From Nitrospirota bacterium (GTDB lineage: Bacteria > Nitrospirota > Nitrospiria > Nitrospirales > UBA8639): a stretch of DNA of 43,103 bases. This document shows positions 20,691 to 29,709 of the stretch, piece by piece. The stretch spans positions 1 through 43,103 of the forward strand of contig RFGT01000081.1 of NCBI GenBank assembly GCA_003696975.1, read 5' to 3'. The notes beneath the pieces were generated by a model that saw nothing but the letters and a program-made list of their open reading frames with translations, had not been told where the DNA came from and did not search any database. Position 1 is the stretch's first letter. Every line of letters begins with the position of its first letter. Made by a program: the position numbers and the translations under genes.

Positions 20691-22079
20691 TCACTCTCCT
20701 GATGATTTCTTGAGCCGACGGTCAAGGGCAAACCTGGTGAGCCCCAAAAATTTGGCGGCCTGAGTCTTATTAAAGTCTGTCATATGAAGGACTTGCTCAA
20801 TGATCGCCTGTTCGATGTCTTCAAGCGTATGTCGGCCCAGCGCCATCTCAATACGTAAAATAGGGGCTTCTGCCTCCACGACGGTTGCCATTGGGGCGCT
20901 GGATTGGCAGCGAAGTTCCTGTGGAAGGTCCGCGGCTGTCAGGGTTTTGCCTTTACAAAAAATCACTCCGCGTTCAATGATGTTTTCCAATTCGCGGATA
21001 TTGCCTGGATACGTATAGCGTTCCAGCAACTGGCTCGCTTCCAGGTCAATGTCTGTGATCTCTTTCCCCATTGCAAGGCTGTGCTTGAGTAGAGCGCGTC
21101 GACAGAGAGGAAGAATGTCCTCCACGCGCTCGCGGAGGGGGGGAAGTTTGAGAGATACGACATTGAGACGGAAAAAGAGATCCTCCCGAAAGCGACCTTG
21201 ACTGACTTCCTTGCGCAGGTCTCGATTGGTGGCGGCAATCAAGCGGAAGTCGACCTCAATTTCGTCATGCCCGCCCAAACGTTTCACAGAGCGTTCCTGC
21301 AGCACGCGCAGGAGCTTGGCTTGCATGGGCAAGGTCAAGTCTCCGATTTCATCTAAAAAGAGCGTGCCACCCTCGGCTTGCTCGCAGAGGCCAGGTTTGC
21401 GCTGATAGGCTCCGGTGAACGCCCCTCGTTCATAGCCAAACAATTCGCTTTCAAACAGCTCATGGGGAATGGCCGTGCAGTTGACTCCGACAAAGGGGCC
21501 CTGTTGGCGTGGGCCATTGTGATGGAGCACGCGAGCGATGAACTCTTTGCCCGTGCCTGTTTCGCCTTCCAGAAGAACGGTGGTCTTGGGGTTCTGAATC
21601 AGTTCCTGAATCTGCGAGATCAAGGCCCGCATCTTAGGACTTTCCGCGATCACATGACTGAGTGCGTAGCGGCTGGCAGCATCTTGGAGGTTGGAGGCGA
21701 CACGGCGCTGAAGATCCAAGTACTCTAGCGCGCGGGCGATCACCGGATCGATTGCGGCCAAGTCCACGCTTTTAATGAGGAAGTCATAAGCCCCAACCTT
21801 GATCGCCTCGACGGCATCTTCTACGGTGCCATAGGCGGTGAGGATAATCACAAGCGCATGGGGAGCTTTGGGACGAAGGGCTTTCAATGTCTCAAGGCCA
21901 GATAACCCCGGCATTTTCAGGTCGAGCAGGATGATGTCTGGCAGGTCGTGATCGAGTGCTTCAAGGAGGCGTTCGCCCGAGTCAAAGGCACGCACGATGT
22001 AATGACGACGAGTGAGCCGGCGAGTAATAGCAGTTCGAACGGCATCGTCGTCATCGGTAACAAAAATGGTGGCTGGCAT
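20691..22079 (-). CDS. NtrC-family sigma54-dependent response regulator
   Basis: REC (DDDDAVRTAI...IILLDLKMPG), AAA (GETGTGKEFIARVLHH; ESELFGYERGAFTGAYQRKPG), Fis-type HTH (NKTQAAKFLGLTRFALDRRLKK). Confidence 0.95.
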   Translation of the reverse strand: MPATIFVTDDDDAVRTAITRRLTRRHYIVRAFDSGERLLEALDHDLPDIILLDLKMPGLSGLETLKALRPKAPHALVIILTAYGTVEDAVEAIKVGAYDFLIKSVDLAAIDPVIARALEYLDLQRRVASNLQDAASRYALSHVIAESPKMRALISQIQELIQNPKTTVLLEGETGTGKEFIARVLHHNGPRQQGPFVGVNCTAIPHELFESELFGYERGAFTGAYQRKPGLCEQAEGGTLFLDEIGDLTLPMQAKLLRVLQERSVKRLGGHDEIEVDFRLIAATNRDLRKEVSQGRFREDLFFRLNVVSLKLPPLRERVEDILPLCRRALLKHSLAMGKEITDIDLEASQLLERYTYPGNIRELENIIERGVIFCKGKTLTAADLPQELRCQSSAPMATVVEAEAPILRIEMALGRHTLEDIEQAIIEQVLHMTDFNKTQAAKFLGLTRFALDRRLKKSSGE

Positions 22080-22337
22080 GAATATACTCCTCTTCTAAGA
22101 GTGACATACGTGACTGATGGCCCGTTCGTCAAGGATTCCCTCAACCAATGCCAAGCCTCAAGATTTGGTTGACGGACGGAATGTCCCCCGGAGATCGTGT
22201 GCGTGGTGCAAGAGCATATGACCCACAAATTTGATACAATGGCGCCCTTCTTGAAGGATACATGTACGAGAACTGATACGATGAATCCAACAACTGAACA
22301 CATCCTCGGAAAAGTTAGTCACAGAAAGGAGCGGCTC

Positions 22338-23921
22338 ATGGCTTCTACCCTGACGCGTGCGTTCATGGAAAATTTTCTGGATCATGCGCCAGCTTGGTAC
22401 AAATTGCTCATTGTCGGGTTCTTGATCCTTAACCCTATTCTTTGGGCCACGGCCGGGTCCTTTTTGGCTGGATGGGTTCTTATCGCTGAATTTATTTTTA
22501 CCCTCGCCATGGCGTTGAAAAGCTACCCTCTTCAACCCGGAGGACTCCTCGCTATTGAAGCTGTGGCGATTGGGATGGCGAGTCCAATGACCGTCTATCA
22601 TGAGGCCTTGAACAACTTCCAAGTCATCTTGTTGCTGATTTTCATGGTGGCGGGAATCTATTTCCTCAAGGAATTGTTGCTGTGGATTTTTACAAGGCTT
22701 CTCGTTGGGGTCCGTTCGAAGACTCTTCTAGCCTTCCTGTTTTCCTGTGCTGGTGCGTTTCTTTCCGCCTTTCTTGATGCCTTGACTGTGACTGCGGTGA
22801 TGATTGCCGTGGCTGTGGGGTTCTATGGGATTTACCACCGAGTGGCCTCAGGAAAAGGCGCACATGTGGTTGATCATGATCCCACACAAGATCACCAAAT
22901 CCACCCCTCACATCGCGAAAATTTACGGCAATTTCGAGGATTCTTACGCAATCTTCTGATGCATGGGGCGGTAGGGACAGCCTTGGGCGGAGTTTGTACT
23001 CTTGTGGGTGAACCTCAAAATTTGTTGATCGGCGATAAGGCGAGCTGGCACTTCATGGAGTTTTTTTTTCGGATGTCTCCGGTGACGATCCCTGTCCTCC
23101 TCGGCGGCTTTGCGACCTGCGTAGCGCTTGAACGGTTTCGACTGTTTGATTATGGCTATCAACTTCCGCCGGCTATTCGCACTATTCTCATGGAATTCGA
23201 GCAGCAACAGGCTCGTCACCGGACTCCTCGTGCTTATGCTCGTTTACTCGTACAGGCCATTGCCGCCGTGTGGCTGATTGTGGCGCTAGCCTTTCATCTG
23301 GCGGAAGTCGGTATTATTGGCCTCTCTGTCATCGTATTCACCACGGCGTTCAATGGTATTATTGAAGAACATCAACTGGGTGAGGCCTTTAAAGAAGCCC
23401 TTCCGTTTACCGCGCTGTTGGTGGTGTTTTTTGCGATTGTCGCCGTCATTCAAGAGCAAAAGTTATTCGCGGATGTCATTTACTTTGGACTCAGCCAAAA
23501 AGGGCCTCATCAAATTGGAATGTTTTATCTCATGAATGGCATCTTGTCGTCCATCAGCGACAATGTCTTCGTCGCCACGGTTTATATCAATCAGGCGTTA
23601 CGAGCGCTTCAAGAAGGGATCATCGACCGGGATCAATTCGATCTCCTCGCAGTAGCCATCAATACCGGGACAAACATTCCAAGTGTAGCCACGCCCAACG
23701 GCCAGGCGGCCTTTCTCTTCCTCTTGACGTCGAGCATCGCCCCGTTGATTCGTCTGTCTTACGGACGGATGGTCTGGATGGCGTTACCTTATACCATCGT
23801 GATGACGGGATTGGGGTACTTTTGCGTGTTTTATCTTTTGGAGCCTCTTACAGCCTACTACTATACCCATGGATTGATTGCTCATCATCACACCCCATTG
23901 GTAGGCGGAGGAACCCATTAA
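22338..23921 (+). CDS. nhaB: Na+/H+ antiporter NhaB
   Basis: [17 protein letters not shown]...[37 protein letters not shown]...[31 protein letters not shown]...[16 protein letters not shown]...[17 protein letters not shown]...[51 protein letters not shown]: very close to recalled E. coli NhaB. Confidence 0.93.
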   Translation: MASTLTRAFMENFLDHAPAWYKLLIVGFLILNPILWATAGSFLAGWVLIAEFIFTLAMALKSYPLQPGGLLAIEAVAIGMASPMTVYHEALNNFQVILLLIFMVAGIYFLKELLLWIFTRLLVGVRSKTLLAFLFSCAGAFLSAFLDALTVTAVMIAVAVGFYGIYHRVASGKGAHVVDHDPTQDHQIHPSHRENLRQFRGFLRNLLMHGAVGTALGGVCTLVGEPQNLLIGDKASWHFMEFFFRMSPVTIPVLLGGFATCVALERFRLFDYGYQLPPAIRTILMEFEQQQARHRTPRAYARLLVQAIAAVWLIVALAFHLAEVGIIGLSVIVFTTAFNGIIEEHQLGEAFKEALPFTALLVVFFAIVAVIQEQKLFADVIYFGLSQKGPHQIGMFYLMNGILSSISDNVFVATVYINQALRALQEGIIDRDQFDLLAVAINTGTNIPSVATPNGQAAFLFLLTSSIAPLIRLSYGRMVWMALPYTIVMTGLGYFCVFYLLEPLTAYYYTHGLIAHHHTPLVGGGTH

Positions 23922-24028
23922 GTTGGGAGCTATGCGCTACAATTCTTTTCTCATCTTCCCCACGGAGAGTGAGAACTCGGTTACACGTAGGATGCGCATG
24001 GCGTCGGGTGTTTCTGGCGGTATGGTCT

Positions 24029-24445
24029 TCAGGCAAGGGCGATACGTCGGGAAAAGGATTTGGTCAAATCCCGGTCTAGAGTAAAAATAATCATCCGCTC
24101 TCCGGTTTGGACGTCAATATCGGTAAACAGAGCGATGGGTGTGGCCCCGGTGATTTCTTCAATTTGCTTGATGAGGGTCTCACGCCCTTGAAAGAGTAAA
24201 TTCTGGCGCATTTGCTTGACCATTCCAATGCCTTCGCTGGTCTTGGCAAGTTGCCGTTCCGCTGGCGTCAGGACGCCTTTGAGCCGGATCACGACCATAT
24301 CTTGGACAATAAAGACGCGGACTTCTGTTGGGCCGCGTCCCATGAAGTCGTATTCAAACCTGATAATGGCTTGTTTGATAGCATGTTCCATGTTGGTGAG
24401 AGTGGTTGGGGTTTCAAGGTGCGGGAATGTGGTTTTTTTGCGCAT
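24029..24445 (-). CDS. DUF2294 / MpsC-like protein
   Basis: AIIRFEYDFMGRGPTEVRVFIVQDMVVIRLKGVLTPAERQLAKTSEGIGMVKQMRQNLLFQGRETLIKQIEEITGATPIALFTDIDVQTGERMIIFTLDRD: DUF2294 pattern. RBS aaggagg upstream. Confidence 0.82.
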   Translation of the reverse strand: MRKKTTFPHLETPTTLTNMEHAIKQAIIRFEYDFMGRGPTEVRVFIVQDMVVIRLKGVLTPAERQLAKTSEGIGMVKQMRQNLLFQGRETLIKQIEEITGATPIALFTDIDVQTGERMIIFTLDRDLTKSFSRRIALA

Positions 24446-24495
24446 GAGAGCTGATCCTCCTTATGTTACAGAGAGCGCTTTTTGGACCGTCTCTC

Positions 24496-24595
24496 CTTCC
24501 CGGTGCTAACGTAGTCTTTTGGTCTACCCCTTCGCGTAGAAGGGGGAATGAAATAACCTCTTCCTTCCCCCAAACGCCCTAGGCGACACTCTAGG
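24496..24595. promoter_or_regulatory. GC-rich hairpin-forming leader/intergenic segment upstream of DUF2294
   Basis: CCCCTTC-GCGTA-GAAGGGG and competing GGGGGAA...TTCCCCC share the same G-run; further CCTAG-GCGACACT-CTAGG. By-eye folding only. Confidence 0.35.
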
Positions 24596-24649
24596 ACTAA
24601 AAACACATTGAGTTTTCTCTGAGAGAAGAAGTATAACTACAAATCATAA

Positions 24650-24676
24650 TCAAGGAAACTGGAGAGTTCCTTGATC
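24650..24676. promoter_or_regulatory. Dyad ATCAAGGAAACT-GGAG-AGTTCCTTGAT in the mpsC/dabA divergent intergenic region
   Basis: 11-bp arms with one bulged A; ~210 bp upstream of dabA start. Confidence 0.5.
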
Positions 24677-24884
24677 CCTTATAAAATTAATTGGCCTGTA
24701 GGGTGGCGGGCTGAACGGTTTCCAAAGGCCAGCCACAGTACCGAGCCAACCAGATTCTGCTTGCGCACGGTTCATGGGCGAGGAGAATGGTTGGCTTTTT
24801 TATTGTCGGCGAACTGTAAAGTAGTAGCAGTCTGTAATCGTGTAGGGTAGAGATAGAGCACGACAACACGAGGCATTGTCGATC

Positions 24885-27800
24885 ATGATCCAAACGGCGA
24901 TCCCCCAAGAAGTACAGGCAGAGGCGGTCGTCCTCACGCCTGCCCAACGCGAACATCTTCACGCGCAGATAGCATGTGCTGGAGAGGTCGTGGCTCCCAA
25001 TTGGCCGATCCGCACCTTTATTTCCCGGAATCCCCTTAGTGGTTTCGAAGCCATGACCTTCGATATGGCCATACGGCGAGCTCGTGAGCTCTATGGAGGT
25101 CGAGGTCTGCTCTCACTCGACGAATATCGCGATCTCTGGCGACAGGGCCGCATTCTGGAACACGATGTCCAAGCGGCCATTGAAAAATTTTGGCCTGCTG
25201 GTGGTGATCTCCACCTTCTGGGCTCCCATATAAGGATCAGGCCGGTTGATGTATTGAAGCTCCATGCCCTCTATGGTCTTAACGGGCTTCACCCTCGTGT
25301 GTATCAATGGACCGTCTCACATGGTGGTGCCTTGACACAGCTTCGGGCAGATGTGCCCGAAGCTGTGAAGAAGCGAACTCTATCGACGGTTAACGGACAG
25401 CTGCAACAGGCTACGCATGACCTCCCAAAAGATACCACATTGGCTGACTATTTCGAGATGCTCACCGGATTGAACATTACGCGATGGATTGCAGAGGCGG
25501 TGGTGCATGATCACCTCAGGAGTCTGAGGTCCCGCAAGGCGCGATTAGCGAGCCATTATGCAGCGGGGAGTAGTCATGTTGGGGAAACTCATCCTTTCCC
25601 TTCCTTATTTTCCCAGGTTGTGGGCAATCCTGAGGCCTATCGAATGCGCCTACAGTTGACCTTTGAACGGCTTGCTCACAGCGAGCTCCCGTCAAGCTTG
25701 ACCTGCTCGGAATTTACCTCTCGGTGGCTTGAGCATGAAGCCCGCTTGCTTCCAGCGCTTGCTGAGTATCTTGTTGGTCGGCCTCTGGCTTTCAAACGCT
25801 GGCCGCTTCCGATGCCTCGACCGGAGCAATGGTATCTCAAATGTCTCTGGATCAGTGTCCTTAACGCTGTGGGGGCCGTCGATCCTCTGCTTCCTGAGGC
25901 AGTGCGGGTTGTTCTCCCTGGGTTTAGGAAAGGAGTGGCTCGCGAACCGAATCCAGGGTTGACCTCAGTCTCCTTGAACTTTATCCGTCCCTTATCTGAA
26001 TGGGTGAGTGAATTGTCTGGCGAGGATCTGGTCGGCCAACTCAATGATTTTCTCATTCGATGGTGCTCCGCCTTTTTGGATGAAGGAATGGCAAGTTGGG
26101 CCATGCCAGAGCGATCACGGGGGTTTTATCGCGCATGGAAGACCCTTATCCACCATGATTATTCGTTAGTGCTCAGGGGGCTAGTGAAGGTGAAGAGGAT
26201 GATCGAGCAATGGCCTGACCATCCTGCTGATGCTATTGTGGCAAGCTTACGGCGTATGGGGATTCCTCAAGATCAATGGGAAGAATATTTTAGGCGCCAT
26301 CTCGTGCAATTGCCTGGGTGGGTAGGGTTCATTCGCTGGCGGATGCAACATCCCGAGTTACCGCAACAGCAGCATGCTCCAATTGACACGGTTGAGTATC
26401 TTGCCGTGCGGCTCTTTTATGAGATGGCCCTTACCGATGATGCGTGTGAGCAGTACTGGGGTATTCCAGGCTCGTTGGATGCTTTGGAAAGCTATTGCCG
26501 TAGCCACGGACATCTGCTCCGCGATCTTCAGGAACACAGCCATGGCGCGCTGGGTCTGGTCTGCGAGCAAGCGTGGAGGCTTTTTCATCTCGCCCAATTC
26601 CTGGGCTGGACAGCTTCGGATATTCAAACCCTTTCACCCAAGGACTGCGAACTGCTACTCGCTTGGCTGGATCGATTGCCCGAAGATAGGCAGGGTCTGA
26701 TATGGCAGGAAGCCTATGAAGCCCCTTACCGCCGACACCTGCTTGCCGGCTTAGAAAACACACCGCCAGAGACCTTTGCCAGTTCCAACACCACGCCTGT
26801 GCTATCACAATCATCCGGCAAGGACGCTGCCACACGTCCTCAGGCACAAGCCGTGTTTTGCATTGATGTTCGTTCAGAGCCGCTTCGACGCCATCTTGAA
26901 GCTCAAGGGCCTTACGAGACTATAGGATTTGCCGGATTCTTTGGCGTCCCACTTTGTTATCAAGGTTTTGGGAGCGAAGAGCCCGTGGCGTTATGTCCGG
27001 TCTTAATCAAACCCCAAAATGTGGTCCAAGAAGTGCCGAGAGGGGGGCAGGAACGCCAAGCCGAACGATTCACCCAAGGGTGTCGGTGGTGGCAGTTCAG
27101 CCAGTATCTGTTCCATGAACTGAAAAGTCATCCGATCACTTCCTTCCTGTTGATCGATGTCACATGGTGGATGTTCGGGATCGCCTTGGTGGGCAAGACC
27201 CTGTTTCCTGTGGCCTTTCGGCGTGCTCTCTCGCGTCTCAAGCAATGGGTCCAGCCCCAGGTTTCGACATGGATTCCTCTCGATAAGCTGTCCAAGGAAG
27301 AAGCAGAGTGTGCCTTGGATGAACAAGAGCGCGCTTCGATCCGGAACTTTCTCAGACAGTCCCCACGCTGGCGTCTCATTGTGCCAGAGATCACGCCTGA
27401 CCTTGTGGACGCTCTTCGCCAGTATGCGCTGGCTGTGAGGGGGAGACGGGTAGGCCGGACCGTTGAGTGGCCACCACTCGATGTGGAGATGCTGTCAAGG
27501 TGTAGGCTGACAGAGAAGGACTGGCGGGCTTTGATCCAAGACATTCGTCAACAGTGTGGTGTCACGATGGAAAATCGTGAGCTGCAGCTCGATAAGCTGT
27601 CTGCAGTAGGCTTTATCCTAACAGAACAGGTGTTTATGGTGGAGCGAGCACTCCAACTTACAGGCCTTACCAGTGGGTTTGGACGCCTCGTTCTGTGGTG
27701 CGGGCATGGGAGTATCACGGAGAACAACCCATATGCTGCCGCCTACGATTGTGGCGCATGTGGCGGGAACCATGGTGGACCGAATGCGCGAGTGCTGGCA

Positions 27801-28655
27801 GCCATGGCTAATAAACCTGAAGTACGCGAACAGCTCCGGGCGCGCGGCATTGAAATTCCCAGTGACACGTGGTTTCTCGCCGGCGAACACAATACTACGA
27901 TCGACCAAGTGGTGCTGTTCGATCGCGAAGACATTCCATTGTCGCACAGAGAAGACGTGCAGCAATTGGAAGCGGCGTTGGCTCGGGCGAGTCTCGCGCT
28001 GGCCCGAGAACGGTGTCGGCGCTTGCCCGGTGCTCCGCGCCGGGTCGATGGGCAGAGCGCTTTGCACCATACATACCGAAGAAGCGTGGATTGGGCTCAA
28101 ATTCGCCCGGAATGGGGCCTGTCAGGTAATGCCGCCTTTATCATTGCTCCACGGAGCTTGACAAGACATCTGAATCTCCAAGGCCGGACCTTTTTGCACA
28201 ATTACCACGCGTCACAGGACGAATCGGGAAAAGTCTTAGAAACGATTATGACGGCACCGTTGGTCGTAGCTGAATGGATCAACCTACAATACTTTTTCTC
28301 AGCGGTTGATCCTTGGGTGTATGGGAGCGGCAGCAAGGTGCTGCACAATGTGGTCAGTGGTGTCGGGGTTATGTTGGGAGCTCATGCGGACTTTCAGCCA
28401 GGGTTGCCCTTGCAAACTGTCAGAGATGGCTCTCGTCTGTTTCATGAGCCATTGCGCCTGCTCGTGGTCATCCAGGCTCCACTGCAAACAATTTCCCGGA
28501 TCATCAGCCAACATACGATTCTTCAGTATTTTTTCCATCATGGGTGGGTGTTGTTGGTAGCCATCGATCCCGCGTCGCGGATCTTTTATGAATACCAGTC
28601 CAACGGCGAATGGCGTGTGATTTCCCACTCATCCCAGATAGGTGATGAACGGTAA
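24885..28655 (+). CDS. dabA: DabA/MpsB-like inorganic carbon transporter subunit (DUF2309/UPF0753), long form
   Basis: N-term ...APNWPIRTFISRNPLSGFEAM; AVFCIDVRSEPLRRHLE (C659, D661 from ATG 24885); LVLWCGHGSITENNPYAAAYDCGACGGNHGGPNARVLAAMANKPEVR (H941, C956); HDLQPGLPLQTV-like AHADFQPGLPLQTVRDG and HEPLRLLVVIQAP. Track uses TTG 24876. Confidence 0.93.
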   Translation: MIQTAIPQEVQAEAVVLTPAQREHLHAQIACAGEVVAPNWPIRTFISRNPLSGFEAMTFDMAIRRARELYGGRGLLSLDEYRDLWRQGRILEHDVQAAIEKFWPAGGDLHLLGSHIRIRPVDVLKLHALYGLNGLHPRVYQWTVSHGGALTQLRADVPEAVKKRTLSTVNGQLQQATHDLPKDTTLADYFEMLTGLNITRWIAEAVVHDHLRSLRSRKARLASHYAAGSSHVGETHPFPSLFSQVVGNPEAYRMRLQLTFERLAHSELPSSLTCSEFTSRWLEHEARLLPALAEYLVGRPLAFKRWPLPMPRPEQWYLKCLWISVLNAVGAVDPLLPEAVRVVLPGFRKGVAREPNPGLTSVSLNFIRPLSEWVSELSGEDLVGQLNDFLIRWCSAFLDEGMASWAMPERSRGFYRAWKTLIHHDYSLVLRGLVKVKRMIEQWPDHPADAIVASLRRMGIPQDQWEEYFRRHLVQLPGWVGFIRWRMQHPELPQQQHAPIDTVEYLAVRLFYEMALTDDACEQYWGIPGSLDALESYCRSHGHLLRDLQEHSHGALGLVCEQAWRLFHLAQFLGWTASDIQTLSPKDCELLLAWLDRLPEDRQGLIWQEAYEAPYRRHLLAGLENTPPETFASSNTTPVLSQSSGKDAATRPQAQAVFCIDVRSEPLRRHLEAQGPYETIGFAGFFGVPLCYQGFGSEEPVALCPVLIKPQNVVQEVPRGGQERQAERFTQGCRWWQFSQYLFHELKSHPITSFLLIDVTWWMFGIALVGKTLFPVAFRRALSRLKQWVQPQVSTWIPLDKLSKEEAECALDEQERASIRNFLRQSPRWRLIVPEITPDLVDALRQYALAVRGRRVGRTVEWPPLDVEMLSRCRLTEKDWRALIQDIRQQCGVTMENRELQLDKLSAVGFILTEQVFMVERALQLTGLTSGFGRLVLWCGHGSITENNPYAAAYDCGACGGNHGGPNARVLAAMANKPEVREQLRARGIEIPSDTWFLAGEHNTTIDQVVLFDREDIPLSHREDVQQLEAALARASLALARERCRRLPGAPRRVDGQSALHHTYRRSVDWAQIRPEWGLSGNAAFIIAPRSLTRHLNLQGRTFLHNYHASQDESGKVLETIMTAPLVVAEWINLQYFFSAVDPWVYGSGSKVLHNVVSGVGVMLGAHADFQPGLPLQTVRDGSRLFHEPLRLLVVIQAPLQTISRIISQHTILQYFFHHGWVLLVAIDPASRIFYEYQSNGEWRVISHSSQIGDER

Positions 28656-29131
28656 TGCCGACGTGGCTCATCAAGACGTTCTTGCTGTGGATCGTTTGGA
28701 TTGCACTCTCCGGCTCGCATTCCTTGGGCAATCTTGTGCTGGGGGCGGTGGTGGCTGGAGTGATCGTCTTGCTGACTCCCGCGCAGGATTCTGCCCAGGC
28801 GGCTTTGCCTACGTGGTCACTCACGGGTGCGCTGCTGTATCTACCCTGGCTGTTGTGGCGAATTGTGGATAGTAGCGTCCATCTGGCCTGTCTCGTTCTC
28901 CATCCGCGACTTCCTATTGATCCGACAGTCGTGCGCTATGCCCCGTCGTTGCAGGATCCACGAGCCATTGTGATCATGGGTAATTCCATCACGCTGACTC
29001 CAGGAACCATTACCATAGAGGCCACACCGGAAGAACTGGTCGTTCACGCGATTGATGCGCGCTCTGCCAGCGATGTGGTGAGCGGCCGACTGGAAGAAAA
29101 AATTCAAACCATTTTCGCTTCGCAGGATTAG
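28655..29131 (+). CDS. mrpE: MrpE/MnhE (MbhA-like) antiporter subunit
   Basis: TAATG overlap with dabA; LVLGAVVAGVIVLL...PRAIVIMGNSITLTPGTITIEATPEELVVHAID: MrpE signature. Confidence 0.85.
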   Translation: MPTWLIKTFLLWIVWIALSGSHSLGNLVLGAVVAGVIVLLTPAQDSAQAALPTWSLTGALLYLPWLLWRIVDSSVHLACLVLHPRLPIDPTVVRYAPSLQDPRAIVIMGNSITLTPGTITIEATPEELVVHAIDARSASDVVSGRLEEKIQTIFASQD

Positions 29132-29137
29132 CAAGAT

Positions 29138-29410
29138 ATGAGAATCTTTTTCATCAGCATGCTCATTGGGCTCGCGGTGTTAATTGTTGTCTATCTGTAC
29201 CGTGTCGTGCAGGGTCCCACCGTGTTTGATCGTGTGTTGGGCCTCAATGGAATCTCCAGCAAGGCCATCATCTTGTTGGTGTTGATCGGCACGATTTACG
29301 ACCGGGTAGAGATGTTTGTGGATATCTCAACCGGCTATGCATTGCTCAATTTGGTGGGATCCCTGGCGATTGCCAAATATCTCGAACAAAAGCGGGAGGA
29401 ATCCTCATGA
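29138..29410 (+). CDS. mrpF: MrpF/MnhF (MbhB-like) antiporter subunit
   Basis: YLYRVVQGPTVFDRVLGLNGISSKAIILLVLIGTIYDRVEMFVDISTGYALLNLVGSLAIAKYLE: MrpF pattern. Confidence 0.88.
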   Translation: MRIFFISMLIGLAVLIVVYLYRVVQGPTVFDRVLGLNGISSKAIILLVLIGTIYDRVEMFVDISTGYALLNLVGSLAIAKYLEQKREESS

Positions 29411-29709
29411 TGGAATGGCTTGTCATGCTGAGTATGGGGTGTGGGTTCTTTTTCATGTCGGTGGCGGCTATTGGGATGATTCGCTTGCCTGATGTCTTTA
29501 CGCGAGCTCATGCGGTAGGGCTGACGGATACCCTGGGTGCGTTTTTTCTTCTCGGCGGCCTCGCGTTGTATGAAGGCTTATCTGCAAAGACTCTCCGCAT
29601 TCTGATTGTGCTGTTACTGCTGTATCTCCTCAATCCTGTGATTGCCCATGCCACAATTCGGGCCGCCTACCGCGCAGGGTTACAACCCTGGATGAAGAGG
29701 TCACCATGA
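29407..29709 (+). CDS. mrpG: MrpG/MnhG (MbhC-like) antiporter subunit
   Basis: ATGA overlap; FFMSVAAIGMIRLPDVFTRAHAVGLTDTLGAFFLLGGLALYEG: MrpG pattern. Confidence 0.9.
   Translation: MMEWLVMLSMGCGFFFMSVAAIGMIRLPDVFTRAHAVGLTDTLGAFFLLGGLALYEGLSAKTLRILIVLLLLYLLNPVIAHATIRAAYRAGLQPWMKRSP

Noticed and set aside
24780-24810. Sigma54-like element (TTGGC-N10-TG) upstream of dabA
   Set aside because: The -12 GC is not matched; too weak to claim.
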